The notes beneath the pieces were generated by a model. It did no database searches and was not told the DNA's origin. It saw only the letters and a list, made by a program, of their open reading frames with translations. The position numbers and the translations under genes were made by a program. A DNA stretch of 64,000 nucleotides from Orbilia blumenaviensis. Lineage: Eukaryota; Ascomycota; Orbiliomycetes; Orbiliales; Orbiliaceae. Below, piece after piece: positions 1 to 11,093 of the stretch. The stretch's first letter is position 1, and each line of letters opens with the position of its first letter. The stretch lies in NCBI GenBank assembly GCA_036872755.1, contig JAVHNS010000001.1, positions 248,001-312,000 of the forward strand. The letters are read 5' to 3'.

Positions 1-549
1 CAGCGAATGCTAAGCTAAGTATTAATCCCAGGCTGTATTAACAAAAAAAAGTTAATATGTGGTTCAGGCTGCAGGGCATTTCTCACGGCGCTTTTTGTCT
101 GTTAAATATCGACTATTAGCTAGAGGCTCCACACTCGGAGTCGACGGGGCTTAACCAATTCTATTCGGATTCGCTGTTTTTTTGTTGATATTCCGGCATA
201 ACGTAAGCCGCGTGTTCAACTGTGTGGATTACGTAGACGCACTGCCCTCCATAATATTTTTTCTAGAATGAATTGAATTGAATTGAATTGAATTGAACTT
301 GAACTTGAACTAAGAAAGATAAATACCCTGCCTCTGGGCACACCCCGTTTCAGGAAGTTATGATCTCCCAATCCCCATAGACACCTTTTGTGTGTAAGCA
401 ATACAATACAAAAATACCACACGTGCAACGCATCTTCTAATTCCATATCCGCAACCACATCACCAAATAACACAACCACCACCCCTAAAAAAAAAGAGAT
501 ATACATATCCTCAGTAAAAGTAAAGTAAAGTAATAAAAAAGAGAAAGAA
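1..549. other. Intergenic DNA, left edge
   Basis: No gene or RNA that I can support. It holds a pentanucleotide repeat and a purine-rich leader with repeated AAAGTA just before the first gene. A long antisense frame crossing 216-656 runs through the repeat and looks like chance. Confidence 0.5.
266..310. repeat. AATTG pentanucleotide microsatellite
   Basis: Five AATTG units in a row (271-295) continue into a degenerate AACTTG run to about 310. This is a simple tandem repeat seen directly in the sequence. Confidence 0.9.
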
Positions 550-1410
550 ATGTGCAGACACGCCCACCACAACAACCAACGCACCCTCCTCGCCAGCGCA
601 ATTCTCACCGGCCTCCAACAATACCAACAATCCCGCCGCACATCCTCCCAACCCACAATCCAAAACCCCAGCCGCTCGTTCCAAGAACCAATGGTTCGGG
701 GAATAACCTACATCCCCCCTCACTACAATGAACCCGCAGATCCAAACCCTCCTGCATACGAAGAAGTCGCCGCTACCGCAAAGCCGTCTTTAATCGATGA
801 AAAGCAGAGTTTATACCGTCTTAGCACCGAGGATGCGGTTCCGCCGCATGTCAGAGCCAGAGTTGCTGTTATTGACGACGATGGGTCTTATAATCCGAAT
901 ACGGGATTAGACAGTTCTGTTACTGCTGCAGCAACTCCGCGGTTTATTAATACCCCACCGTTGATAACCCTGTCACCCGCAACCACCACCACAAGCACAG
1001 TCTCCGCAATCCCCACAAACAACGAGAGTAACAAACCAAAAGACGCGGCTCTAACCCACCTCCTCTCCGCCATCTCGCTCTACTTCGACACCCAAATAAC
1101 ACTGCACGGCGACTCCCGTCCGGCTACGGTTCGGAAATTGGAGTATAAAAAGGCAAAGAAGCTGTTGAAGGCTGAGAAGAAGTATATTGAGCATATGGCG
1201 AAGAAGGAGAAGAAGTGTCATAACGGAAGTAATAAGTGCGGGGAGAGGAGTGAGAGGTATACGGAGAAGATGGAGAAGAGGGCGGAGAAGATGGAGAGGT
1301 GGACGGAGTGGGTTGTGCAGAAGGCGGGAGAGAGGGAGGAGAGGTTGCGACATGTGCGCGGGTATGGACATGGACGTGGGCCGCTGCAGCGGGTGGAGGC
1401 TACCGCCTAA
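550..1410 (+). CDS. Hypothetical protein with two PPxY motifs and a charged coiled-coil tail
   Basis: Single-exon frame of 286 residues; I do not recognise the family. The N-terminal part is low complexity and carries two PPxY motifs, PPHY (residues 56-59) and PPAY (67-70). PPxY is the known ligand of WW domains such as those of Rsp5/Nedd4 ubiquitin ligases. A Thr/Ser/Pro-rich middle follows. A more ordered stretch starts near residue 165 (ALTHLLSAISLYFD). From about residue 200 the protein is Lys/Glu/Arg-rich with heptad-like spacing (EKMEKRAEKMERW), so a coiled coil is likely. There is no signal peptide or membrane segment. The ATG follows an A-rich leader, which suits a fungal start. A role as a ubiquitin-ligase adaptor or substrate is inference from the motifs only. 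Confidence 0.6.
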   Translation: MCRHAHHNNQRTLLASAILTGLQQYQQSRRTSSQPTIQNPSRSFQEPMVRGITYIPPHYNEPADPNPPAYEEVAATAKPSLIDEKQSLYRLSTEDAVPPHVRARVAVIDDDGSYNPNTGLDSSVTAAATPRFINTPPLITLSPATTTTSTVSAIPTNNESNKPKDAALTHLLSAISLYFDTQITLHGDSRPATVRKLEYKKAKKLLKAEKKYIEHMAKKEKKCHNGSNKCGERSERYTEKMEKRAEKMERWTEWVVQKAGEREERLRHVRGYGHGRGPLQRVEATA

Positions 1411-1700
1411 TCAGGTACTTTTCATTTACTTTATTTTATTTTTTTCTTTTTTTTTTTGCAGCGTTTAGGGTTTAGATTGTTTTGGAAGGATTCTGGAGTT
1501 CTACTGGCGTATCATAAGTGACAGCGATTGACTTGATTCGGTTCATTATATTCTACTTATTTGTGTATGTATGTATGTATGTTTTCGTGTACGTAATTAT
1601 GAAGCATGAAGCTCCACGCATGTATATATCCTATCCCACCATCCCATAAATCAAAAAAAAAAAAAAAAAATTAAAATAAACATATAAAGAAACAAAAAAA

Positions 1701-2255
1701 CTACCACCTCTTCAACAGATTATCAATATCCTTATTAGGATTAACCTTAACCGGCCCCTTCAACCCCCTCAACATCGTCGTCGTCTGCGGTGTCTCCCCC
1801 TTAGGCTCGATCAAATTATCCACATCCTTATTAGGATTAACCTTCACGGGACCTTTCTCCCCCTTCAAAACCGCCTCAACATCACATCCCTTCGGCACAA
1901 CCCACTGAGTGGGGATGGTACACCCGCAATCGCTATCACACCTAGGCGTGACGGTCGTGGTCGTCGGTGGCTTTTTAAGACAATCGCAACCGAAGTTTTG
2001 GAGGTTTATCATCGCGGCGCAGAACATGGGGTCCTCGCAGGCGGGGAGGGAGCAGGTTCGGGAGGCGGTGACGGTTACGGAGAACGGGCAGGCTGTGCTG
2101 TCTGGTTCGTTGCTTGTTGGGGGGTCGGTTGGCGCTGGAGCCTCGGATTCTTGACGCCGGGCGATGAAGTTTATGGTTGGGGTCGGGACGGGACCGGCTA
2201 GGGTTGCGGCGGGGAGGAGGGAGAGGAGGGAGGCGATGGCGAGGATGTTCTTCAT
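1701..2255 (-). CDS. Small secreted Cys-rich protein with a duplicated C-terminal peptide
   Basis: Single exon, 184 residues. Residues 1-20 form a clear signal peptide (Lys at position 2, hydrophobic core, ATLA before the probable cleavage site). A dibasic RR at 33-34 may be a Kex2 site ending a short propeptide. Ten cysteines lie between residues 56 and 124, enough for five disulfides. The C-terminal third holds two near-identical 16-residue units, KGPVKVNPNKDVDNLI at 134-149 and KGPVKVNPNKDIDNLL at 166-181, spaced 32 residues apart; the second is followed by KRW at the C terminus. No known domain is recognised. The size, cysteines and signal peptide fit a fungal effector-like or cell-surface protein. 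Processing of the repeated peptide by Kex2 is possible but unproven, since a dibasic site is seen only after the second copy. Confidence 0.75.
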   Translation of the reverse strand: MKNILAIASLLSLLPAATLAGPVPTPTINFIARRQESEAPAPTDPPTSNEPDSTACPFSVTVTASRTCSLPACEDPMFCAAMINLQNFGCDCLKKPPTTTTVTPRCDSDCGCTIPTQWVVPKGCDVEAVLKGEKGPVKVNPNKDVDNLIEPKGETPQTTTMLRGLKGPVKVNPNKDIDNLLKRW

Positions 2256-3609
2256 TTTTGCTTTTGTAAATTTATTTTATTCTTTACTTTAAATTTGCTT
2301 GGTTGATATCGGAATGTGTGGATATGTGTATGTATCGGATATCAATGAGTGTATTTTACGAATCAATCGCCGATTGAATAAGTGATGAAACTCGTAAAGG
2401 AAAGAAAGAAGGAAGGAAGAAAGAAGAAAATATAAAAAGAGAAACGTATCAAACGTCTCCGGAATTGAAGATAGAGTGTATAAAGAAATATACCTGAACG
2501 ATAGTGATGAATGAATGATAGATAACAAAAAAGAACACTTTCTTCAACCGCATGCATGCAAGCCTTATATAACCCTTTCCCATCCTCCCTTCCAGTAAAT
2601 AAAAAAAAAAGAAAATAAAAAATAACAGGGCTGATGCAAGCCAGACGCACGTTTTACAGTTAAACCCAGAAAGAAAGAAACAAAAAATTTGATTCGGAGA
2701 ATTAATGCACGGTGGCGGGCGGGGGGATACTGTGCTGTTTCGGCTGATCTTCTAGCTTCTTTCTTCTCTTTGACGTATGAAAGAGGATGTGATTGGGGCT
2801 TGGGTGCGAGCTAGCTTGGGGTATTTTCTCGGCCTCTTTGGGATGATATCATGTCTTTCCCTGTTGGTTCCTTTTTTTTCTTCGTCCCCGTGTGAAACCG
2901 GAGAAGGAGGGTATGGTCTCGGAGCGACCTTCTGCTGTGAGCAAACCAGACCGTACGAAGTCATGAAAATGACGGACTGTCCTGCAGCTGCGGCAGTACA
3001 AAAAAGCAAACGAGGGAATAGAAGGCAGCGCAACTGGGGGGCCTGGCACGGATCATGTCAGAATCGGTTCGCATACACCCGATATCTGGGGAATCTTACA
3101 GCTGGAGGTCCCTTCTTTATGCGGAGGGTTTGATTGGTGTTCGAAAGGTGTATTTTGGGTCTCGCATCCAAACTATTTACGTCGAGCAGCTGGCCGTGGA
3201 TTGATTTGAGGCTACTCTCAGACGCCCAGTCACGTTGTAGCTGTCGGAGACACCGGTTGTGTCTTGCTTGAATGTCTTTTATTTCTAAATTCAGTAAGCC
3301 ATCCCAGTCAATTGAGCCTTACTTATCGTATATACCGTGATGAATCAAACATTGTTGATAGAAAGTATACAACCAGAAAAGACAAAACTATGCTACAATC
3401 ATACCCCAACAGACCAAAAACAAAAAACAAAAAAGAGAAAAAGGCGACCAGCAGCAGCTGCTTAGGAATCAGTAAAATAGATATCTAAACGCCAAAATAA
3501 CACCACATCTAAAATGCAAATGCAAATGCAATGCAACCCAGCCGTATCATCATCCGTTCGTATAGAATATGAATAGTATAACATATCTCATTTCCACCCA
3601 AGGTATGGA
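2256..3609. other. Intergenic DNA between divergent control regions
   Basis: No supported gene. Frames of 60-120 codons overlap each other on both strands around 2750-3130 and show no domain, so they are treated as chance. A TATATAAGG-like element (minus sense, near 2563-2572) lies about 310 bases upstream of the secreted-protein start and could belong to its promoter. Confidence 0.45.
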
Positions 3610-5265
3610 TTATACCATCTCCCTACCCACAACGGCTGGGTTCCCCAGGTCTACTGTTGATGGGTGCCCAATTCTTCTCGCGCTGTCGTTGTATGGACTG
3701 CTATACTGCTGCTGCTGCTGCTGTTGGTGATAATTATGATGGCTATTATACGGGTTTTCGTATTGCTGTCCTTCATAGTAGTCGCTATTGTAGCCTCTAT
3801 ACGGCTCCGGTCCGGCTCCTCCTCTCAGCGGCTCGTATCGTCCATTGGTGGTCCCCACGGTCTGCTTTCCATGGTATCCAGTGTTATTACCACCGTGGTG
3901 GTACATTAGCGGATTTCCCAGGTCATCCTCCTCCTCATCTCTGGCACCATTATTGTTGTCACCGTTGGGGTTCATTTCGATGTCAGAGGAGGAGGCTCCG
4001 GCGCCTTCGTATGCGGTCTGGCCGTTCTTGATGGCCTCGTGTTCGGCGATGAGACGGGGTCGGACTTTGCGCATCTGCCAGTAGATATAGCCGGCCGCTA
4101 CGATGGTGATGGCGAAGGTTATGCCGAGGATGATGTTGGAGACCAGGTGACCGCCGGAGGGGTTGTTGATGATGACGCCCAAGTATACCACTTTGTAAAC
4201 GAATAGCTATATCAGCATTCTTCCAAAAGTTGTTTCATGATATATTTTTTGAAAGATGAAGCTTACCAACGAGCTGCTTGGGCAAACTGAGAAGGGTGGC
4301 GATGAAGAAGACCCAGAAGCTGATGCCGCAGGTTGCGAAGACGGCGGTCGTCAAGTGGGATGGGATGGCAGACAGACGGGCGATGAAGACGAACTATATA
4401 CACACACACACCCTTTTATATTAGCATTGTCGTCTTTAATACTGCTACCGACTACCATTGGTAGTTATATATAAAAGGAAATAAGGGGGTGAATACATAC
4501 GAGAATACCACCCTCACGGGTAACAGTAGCTAGGCAGGCATAGTTCAAGTTCCTGCGCTCCTCCTTCTCAGCTCTCCCTCTCAAAAACCCCTTGAAGGCG
4601 AAGTAGGTTCCGATTTCGCCGATAAATGTCCCCGCAGCGACGATAGCGAAACCGACCCAAAGACCGTAGACGATACCGCAGAGGATAGCAACGATTTCAT
4701 GACCGAAGAGCGGCGGGAACGAGATGATAAATAAGATTATGATGGGAATGATCCAGCCCCAGGAGAGCGAGCGGATTTTCTCAGACACAGGGGTCAGCCA
4801 CTATACATCGTATGCGACGTTAGTATATATATATTTTTTTTCTCTCTCTCCACACTATATATCTATATGGTATATATGATATATATGATATATATGATAT
4901 GAATAAAGGAGAGAACGGACCTTCACGATCTCCTCATGGTAGACGGTTGTGAGGACGGTGATGACGATGATAACGATCAGTAGTATCCACCACGCTATAT
5001 TATATTAAAAAAGAAAAATCGTTAGAATGTGTTGTTAGATATATATAGATCTAGATATGTATAGATATAAATAGATTCGAGAATGCAATTGAAGAATCAA
5101 AGGAAAGAATGAAGGGGGGAACATACGGATGTAGCGTTTCTTGGTGAAGAACTTCTTCCAGTTGAAGGGCTCGTAGGCCGGGACGATGGGCGGGCGGACC
5201 TTCTTTGTCTTCTTTGTCTTCTCGGCCTTGACGGGCGGCGAGTCGTCGCGCTTGAACAGCCCCAT
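3610..5265 (-). CDS. TVP38: TVP38/TMEM64-type Golgi membrane protein (VTT domain)
   Basis: Five exons (minus strand: 5265-5127, 4994-4921, 4800-4501, 4393-4267, 4190-3610) splice in frame to 406 residues, with donors GTATGT, GTCCGT, GTATGT and GTAAGC. A basic N-terminal tail (residues 1-46) leads into a first membrane helix (ILLIVIIVITVL). The SNARE-associated/VTT core follows with the family signature GHEIVAILCGIVYGLWVG, then AAGTFIGEIGTYFAFK and the downstream NLNYACLATVTREGG. Two more hydrophobic segments and a long hydrophilic tail rich in Asn, Gly and Gln (a run of seven Gln) complete it. In yeast the family sits in Golgi membranes and was found with Tlg2-containing vesicles; its relatives include lipid scramblases. 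The C-terminal tail is longer than in yeast and poorly conserved. Introns carry ATATATG tandem repeats (near 4862-4900). Confidence 0.88.
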
Positions 5266-7161
5266 ATTATCTCTTTCCTGTCTCTTCCCCTTCCACTTTT
5301 CTTCTCTTGTTAAATAGAGTATCTTTTGATGTTATATCGTATAGGTGTAGTCAATGGCGATGTTTGTAGAAGAAAGGTGATGATGATGGTAGGAGGTTGA
5401 TAGAATAGCTGTCGGTCGGTCGGGGATAAAAGAATGAAAGGAGTAAAAAGGAGTAGTTGTAGTAGTGGTATTGGTAGTATTGGTGGTAGTGGTGGCGACA
5501 ATGGAGAGGTGAATTGATTGATTTGATTTGATTGCTTGCTATGATCAGGTCGCTCAGCTGTTTCCCCCAAACTAGGTAGCTAATTAGGTAATTCGCTCGA
5601 CAGTTCCCTCTCGCTCGTCCTTCCAACCTCCAATCTATTCGGTCTATTTAGGTATTTATTGTATGGAATAGAGTAGAAGAAGAAGAGAGACAGCAGAGAC
5701 AGCAGAGACAGGGACAGGGACAGACTATATATATCTATCTACCTATCATCGGAGAATAATCGATCAAAGCAAGGTACCGCAGCTGCAGACATTACATGCA
5801 AGTACTGTACGTATGTTATGCACTGACGACCGATATGTATGGGGAATGAGGCCAAACACCCCAAGGAATGCCCCCTGCCAATGCCGCCCCTTCCAAGCCC
5901 AAACAAGCCTTTTTCTTCTTTCCAATCCACCCAACCGAACCAAGCAGTTCTGTCAAAAAGTCAAACAGTGCAGGGGAAAGAAAAGTATGTAGTACCCTAG
6001 ATCCGGTTCTGATGCGATCAAACCGATCGAATCCGCGACCGCGGACTGGTCGACATACGTAATGCGGACAGGGGAATGCAATGGAAGGTCGACGGGGGCC
6101 TATATTTAGCACCGCCACTCCGACCGCTTCCCTTCCTTCCTTCCAGCGTCAACCGTTACACTTGACACTTCGACACTTCGATTAGTTCGTTTACACAGAG
6201 ACAATAGGCTGCTACTGCTGTTACTGCTGCTTGGTGATCGAGCTTTGTCCGAGCGAAACGGGAATGGTCTGAGCAGCCTCGATTTGATTTGAGTGTATTC
6301 GAATTCTTGAAAGGACCCCAAAAAAAAACAGGGTTTTGATCCTAGCGAGGCTAAGAGGTGAAGCAAAAAAAAAAAAGCGACCGGGCTGCCCCATAAGGCG
6401 CATTAGTATTGATTACCTAGGTGGTATTCTTTAGTAGTGCTGGTAGCATGATCATATGGGCTACGACAGCCCGGGACCATCCGCTGCCTGGATGGGTATG
6501 AAGTAGGTAGGCAGGTATTGTCGAGTCGAATCTTTGCTCCATTCGGTCGGATCTGGGGTTTCGTAAGCCAACAGCCTGCCATCCGCCGTACGAAAGTAAA
6601 CATCAAAACTTGGTCGGATTTCTGCTTCGTTGAGGCTGGTTTACGAGACCAGTCGGATTTGGGTGTCGGCTTATTTGTCAGATATCGTCAGTCTCTTCCA
6701 TTCCATGCCCCTTCGAGTTAACAGCATACTCTGCTCTGCGGCTCTGTTGGTATCGACGAGGGCAGATGAAAAGACGACAGGGCTGAGCTGGGATGAACGC
6801 AGATCGCCCCGGCGGGAAACTATAGCCCTCTTCTCCGTCTCTGGTTATCCCAATATCCAAGCCTTTTTGTCTCTCTCCCCTTTAATTGAATTGCATTCAA
6901 CATATGGCTATTGAGTCAAATGGATGTGTGTGTGTGTGTAACGCGTAGGTAGTTATTATAATTTGTATATCATCCATTATAACTCAAAATACCATATACA
7001 ATAGGTCGTGTGAACTCTCCTAGCCCAAACGGATACGAGCGCAAAGGGTATAAGATAGACAGGCTAAAGAGTAATTAAGAAGACCGTAGAGATGAGGGAG
7101 GGAGAGATATGGACAGAATAAAAGTGAATGGAGAAGAAGAAAGAAGGAGAGAGAGAGAGGA
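5266..7161. other. Gene-free stretch with simple repeats
   Basis: About 1.9 kb without a supportable gene. It holds GTAGTG/GGTAGT-type triplet runs (5455-5500), a GAGACAGCA-type tandem (5686-5724) and a short TG repeat (6926-6940). Open frames here are under 100 codons, overlap on both strands and lack domains. The first several hundred bases are likely promoter and 5' leader of the TVP38-type gene. Confidence 0.45.
5686..5724. repeat. AGAGACAGC / AGGGACAG imperfect tandem repeat
   Basis: Consecutive GAGACAGCA and GGGACA units form a short minisatellite, seen directly in the sequence upstream of the TVP38-type gene. Confidence 0.75.
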
Positions 7162-8331
7162 CTAGCCCATCCGCTCCGCCGCCTCTTTCATCACATCCAC
7201 CCCCCACATGTACTCCTGCCACCTCAGATCCGCCCACAGATCCGGATTCCCCTTCTTCTCCCCTCCCCTCGCCGCCATCGTACTCTCCCCGATCCTTCTG
7301 TCTCTCTCCTCCTGCTCTCTCCCATCTTTCAAGTGCAGCACCCGCTGCGTATCCCTCGCCGATGCCTGTATAGCCTCCCCCCTCTCCTTCCTCACCATCT
7401 CATAGACCTTCAATGCATCCTCGATCCTGTCGGTGGATGTTATCATCCCCAGCACGACCGTAAGTACCCCCGCGTCTTCGATCGCATTCGCCGCACCCTG
7501 CGCTACATACGGCAGCATCGGATGGCATGCATCACCGATTAACACAAAGCGTCCTTCGCTCCAGCTCTTCAACGGGGCGTGTGAGTTCAATGTCCACTCC
7601 ATGATGACATTCCTCTCCCCGTTACCGCTATTATTACCGTTACCGCTGGTCCCGTCTCTGTCGTCGGGGACATAGGAGAGTAGTTGTTTGACGGTGGAGT
7701 TCCACCCGGCGTAGGTTTTTAGCATCTCGGCTTTGGAGCCCGGGGTTGTCCATGATTCGTTGTTGACTTGGTGCGGTCGGATAGGGTGGATTAGCACCAT
7801 GTTATACAGCTTGTGTGAGCGGAGCGGGTATGCCATTATCTATACAAATACCAATATTAGTATGTTTTACTTGATGTAAAAAACTGAGATGAAATAAGGG
7901 AGGGATAGGACTTACGTGTCCACCAGGGCCCATCCACCTAACGCCCGTATTCCCCCTAACCAGAGCCCTCATCTTCGGATCCCCTCTCATCCTCTCCTCG
8001 TCAATAACAACCCTATAAGCCGCATCACCCGTACTAACTGTACCATCACCATCCACGAGTCCATTCTTCTTCGCCATCTCGGCTCTTACAAAGCTCTTGA
8101 TGCCGTCCGCTGCGATCACTATATCCGCTGTTACCCATTCTCCGGTTGAGGATAGACGGATTGAAGCTGTGGAAAAGTCTGGAGAGATGGAGGAGATTGC
8201 ACTTGAGGTGTGGATTTTGACGCCGAGGGACTGAGCTCGTGCGAGGAGGATTCGTTGGAGGTCGGCGCGATGGATTACCAGCAGTGGGGCGTTGTATTTC
8301 TTGCCAACCTATATATACTCTGGTTAGCATC

Positions 8332-8367
<36 letters not shown>

Positions 8368-8859
8368 ATTAAAAGAAACATATACAAAGGGTAGAGAGAG
8401 ACTAACACCGGGCATCAACCCAACCCATCCGATCTCTTCATCATCCTCCCACCGTCTCAAACTATTCCTCTCCAACGCAATCCCATCCCTCACAACCTCC
8501 TCCAGCACTCCAAATCTCTCCAGTATCCTCGACGCATTAGGTGCGATCTGTATACCTGCTCCAACTTCTTTTATAGCCGATACGGCTTCATAGATCGTGA
8601 CTGCATGGCCGGATAGCGATAAGCCTATTGCGGCGGCAAGACCGGCCACTCCGGCGCCTATTATTGTGATTTTGAGGGGGTGGCGGGCTTGGAATGTGTT
8701 AAAGTTCGTGAGGTCGAGTTGGGGGGTATTATTATTGCTGATGGTGGTGGTTATGGGAGTTGTCGTTGTCGTTGTAGTGGTAGTGGTGGTTGGACAGGCC
8801 GCGTTGGCTCTGTTGGATTTGGGGTGGCTCGTTGCGCGGAGCGGCATTGCTTCCTTCAA
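7162..8859 (-). CDS. FAD-dependent monooxygenase (salicylate-hydroxylase-like)
   Basis: Three exons (8859-8407, 8308-7916, 7839-7162) give 507 residues, all introns in phase 0. Landmarks of the aromatic-ring hydroxylase flavoprotein family appear in order: the dinucleotide-binding GAGVAG (68-73), the fingerprint IAADGIKS that contacts both FAD and NAD(P)H, and the late FAD motif IGDACHPMLPYVAQGA. Such enzymes use NAD(P)H and O2 to hydroxylate phenolic rings; the substrate cannot be told from sequence. The protein starts with about 60 residues before the Rossmann fold, including 11 consecutive Thr encoded by an ACN microsatellite; most relatives have far shorter leaders. A second Met at residue 5 is an alternative start. 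Intron 1 contains a run of 29 A (8337-8365). No signal peptide, so probably cytosolic. It is isolated, not in an obvious catabolic cluster. Confidence 0.9.
8337..8365. repeat. A29 homopolymer inside an intron
   Basis: Twenty-nine consecutive A (plus strand) inside the first intron of the FAD monooxygenase gene; on the gene strand this is a poly-T tract. It may vary in length between isolates or sequencing runs. Confidence 0.9.
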
Positions 8860-11034
8860 TTTCTCTTCCTTTCTTGTCTAATCTTCGAAGATTCTCACAT
8901 GCACCGAAAGGACCTCCGTTTGGTTATACTAATTTAACTGGTAGAAAAAAAAGCTGGACCGAAATGTCAAAGCCGGAGAGGGTGGTGTACCAATAAGATC
9001 GCCTATATATATACGCTATTCAATATCAAATGCATCCAAAGAAGACTGGCTGGGCTGGTGGTTTATATAACCTCGCACTCATTAATGATCATTGCTTAGA
9101 TATATATTGCCTAAAGATTACGTCCAGACTAACGTTAGATCAGACGGAGGCTAACTAACTAATTGCAAGCTACTTACTCTGCAGATTCTGGGGGAAAACA
9201 AGAGCATGCGGTCATTTTTCTTCTTTTTCCAACATTACCAACATACCTCTCTTTTTTTATTCTATCGAGGAGGCATTGCGAGACATCTGGGCCGGCACTG
9301 GTTCCCGGCAAGCAAGCAAGATGTTTTTAGGCCCGGCTGGGTTTTATGGCCAGTCTTTGATCGTCTGGGGGGGGGGACGGCCGGCCGGTCGGTTTATACG
9401 GCCCTCCCCCGTGGTTAACGTTCCAGTTGGAAACGTCGCTAGTTTAGCTGGCATTTCTTCTTTGGATTTGCGATGAGTCCGTCTTTTGGATTCCTGCCGA
9501 CCTATAAACGCACCTGGAAGGTTAGAGGGAAAAAGAAAAGAAAAAAGTTAACAGAACAAAGCGGGTTAGTTAGACGAGTTGTCCCCGCGATTTAATCTCG
9601 CCTTCTTTTTCTCTATTTAAATTTTAATTATTATATTTTATTTTATTTTATTCATTTGTTTTCGTGGAACGGGAACAGAACAATCCGAGAGAGAGAGAGA
9701 GAGAACACAAGTTGAATCTTGAGTCAAATCACTCTAGTTACCTACCCAGCTAGTGCGGTATGTCGTTGACCGGTCTGGTTGGTTTCAGTTCGGTTGGGTT
9801 GGGTTGGGGGAAAAGAAGGGAGGTCACAGGCCGGGCCAGACCAGGCCCAGACGAAACCGGGGCGGGCGGACAAAACAAAAAAAAACACCTCGATCTTCAT
9901 TTTAGCTCGCTCCAGGGAAAAAAACACCGCGGAGATTCTATCATCCTCGAGCTCTTCACAACCCCTCCTCTCAAAGAATAGAAGGGATAGAGTAGTTACT
10001 AGCTAGCATCTATTTACCTATCTACCTACAAATGCCGAATCCCAATCCCATGATGGAGCTCAATCCCCTCCCATTCCGCCTTGCTCCACAGATAGCGAGT
10101 GATCGATAGATAACTACCTAATAAACAAGCAAGAACAACACCCTGCATCAAACAGAAACTACCTGCGTATATACATACATACTTCTACACCCCATACCTG
10201 TCATCATGCATATACCCTATATCACCCCTCCCTCTATAACCTCCCCCTCCCATGTATAAATATCTATATCCTATTATAACACCAACAGACAAAATGGAAA
10301 AGAAAAAGTAAATATATATGTAAAAAAAAAGCACGTAAGTCGATATAAGGACGGTAATAAGATACGGCATATTGCATTGTAGAGCTGGAGGAACCGCACG
10401 TACGTCGTGCACGCACACACACACACACCTTTTTCCATAATCAGATACAGATTGCCAATCTATAACCAAGTGTACATCAGGATACGTTTGACAACCCCGT
10501 AGTTGCGTATAACGCTAGGTAGTTGTTTGATGCTAACTAATGTATGTATACCGAGATCACGGGCCCACCGTCGAATGGATCAAATGCACCAATAGTAATA
10601 GCTACAATATAATATAGTTATATATGTTATATAATCAATCTATTTCTGTTCCGAGCTCCTAACTAGATCGTATATATCCATCAGGTAAGGGCTTACTTAA
10701 GTAAAAAGTTGATATATTAATATCTGCCATGTGCTATTGCATACCTGCTGCATACATAGGTATATACATATCCATTCCGACCTAGCTAAGTTGGACTTGC
10801 GCTTGCGTGGTCAGATATTATGTATGTATGACCAGCAAGTCTGCTTCGCTGGCCTGTATGTCAGATGTATGGAAAAGAGTGTTTTGCTATATAAAAAAAA
10901 CGATGGGTTTAATGGTTTCATATGACCACCGTGCGCTTTAGCTTGTAAGCTTGGTGGTACCCTAGTGATCTGGATTGAGTAAAAATCAACCATTTTCAAC
11001 CGCCTCTCGTACGGCGGCGTCTCGGGCGGGACCC

Positions 11035-11057
11035 TTTTTTTTTTTTTTGCTGAGATT

Positions 11058-11092
<35 letters not shown>
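11035..11092. repeat. Paired poly-T tracts (T14 and T32)
   Basis: A run of 14 T (11035-11048) is followed after 12 bases by a run of 32 T (11061-11092). Seen directly; the longest homopolymer in the window. Confidence 0.9.

Positions 11093-11093
<1 letters not shown>

Noticed and set aside
216..723. Two minus-strand frames (146 and 70 codons) opposite the first gene
   Set aside because: They run through the AATTG repeat and the antisense of the PPxY gene, with Phe/Leu/Val-rich low-complexity translation and no domain.
2752..3133. Overlapping frames of up to 118 codons on both strands
   Set aside because: Several frames are open at once in the same GC-richer stretch; none has a domain, a signal peptide or a clear splice context.
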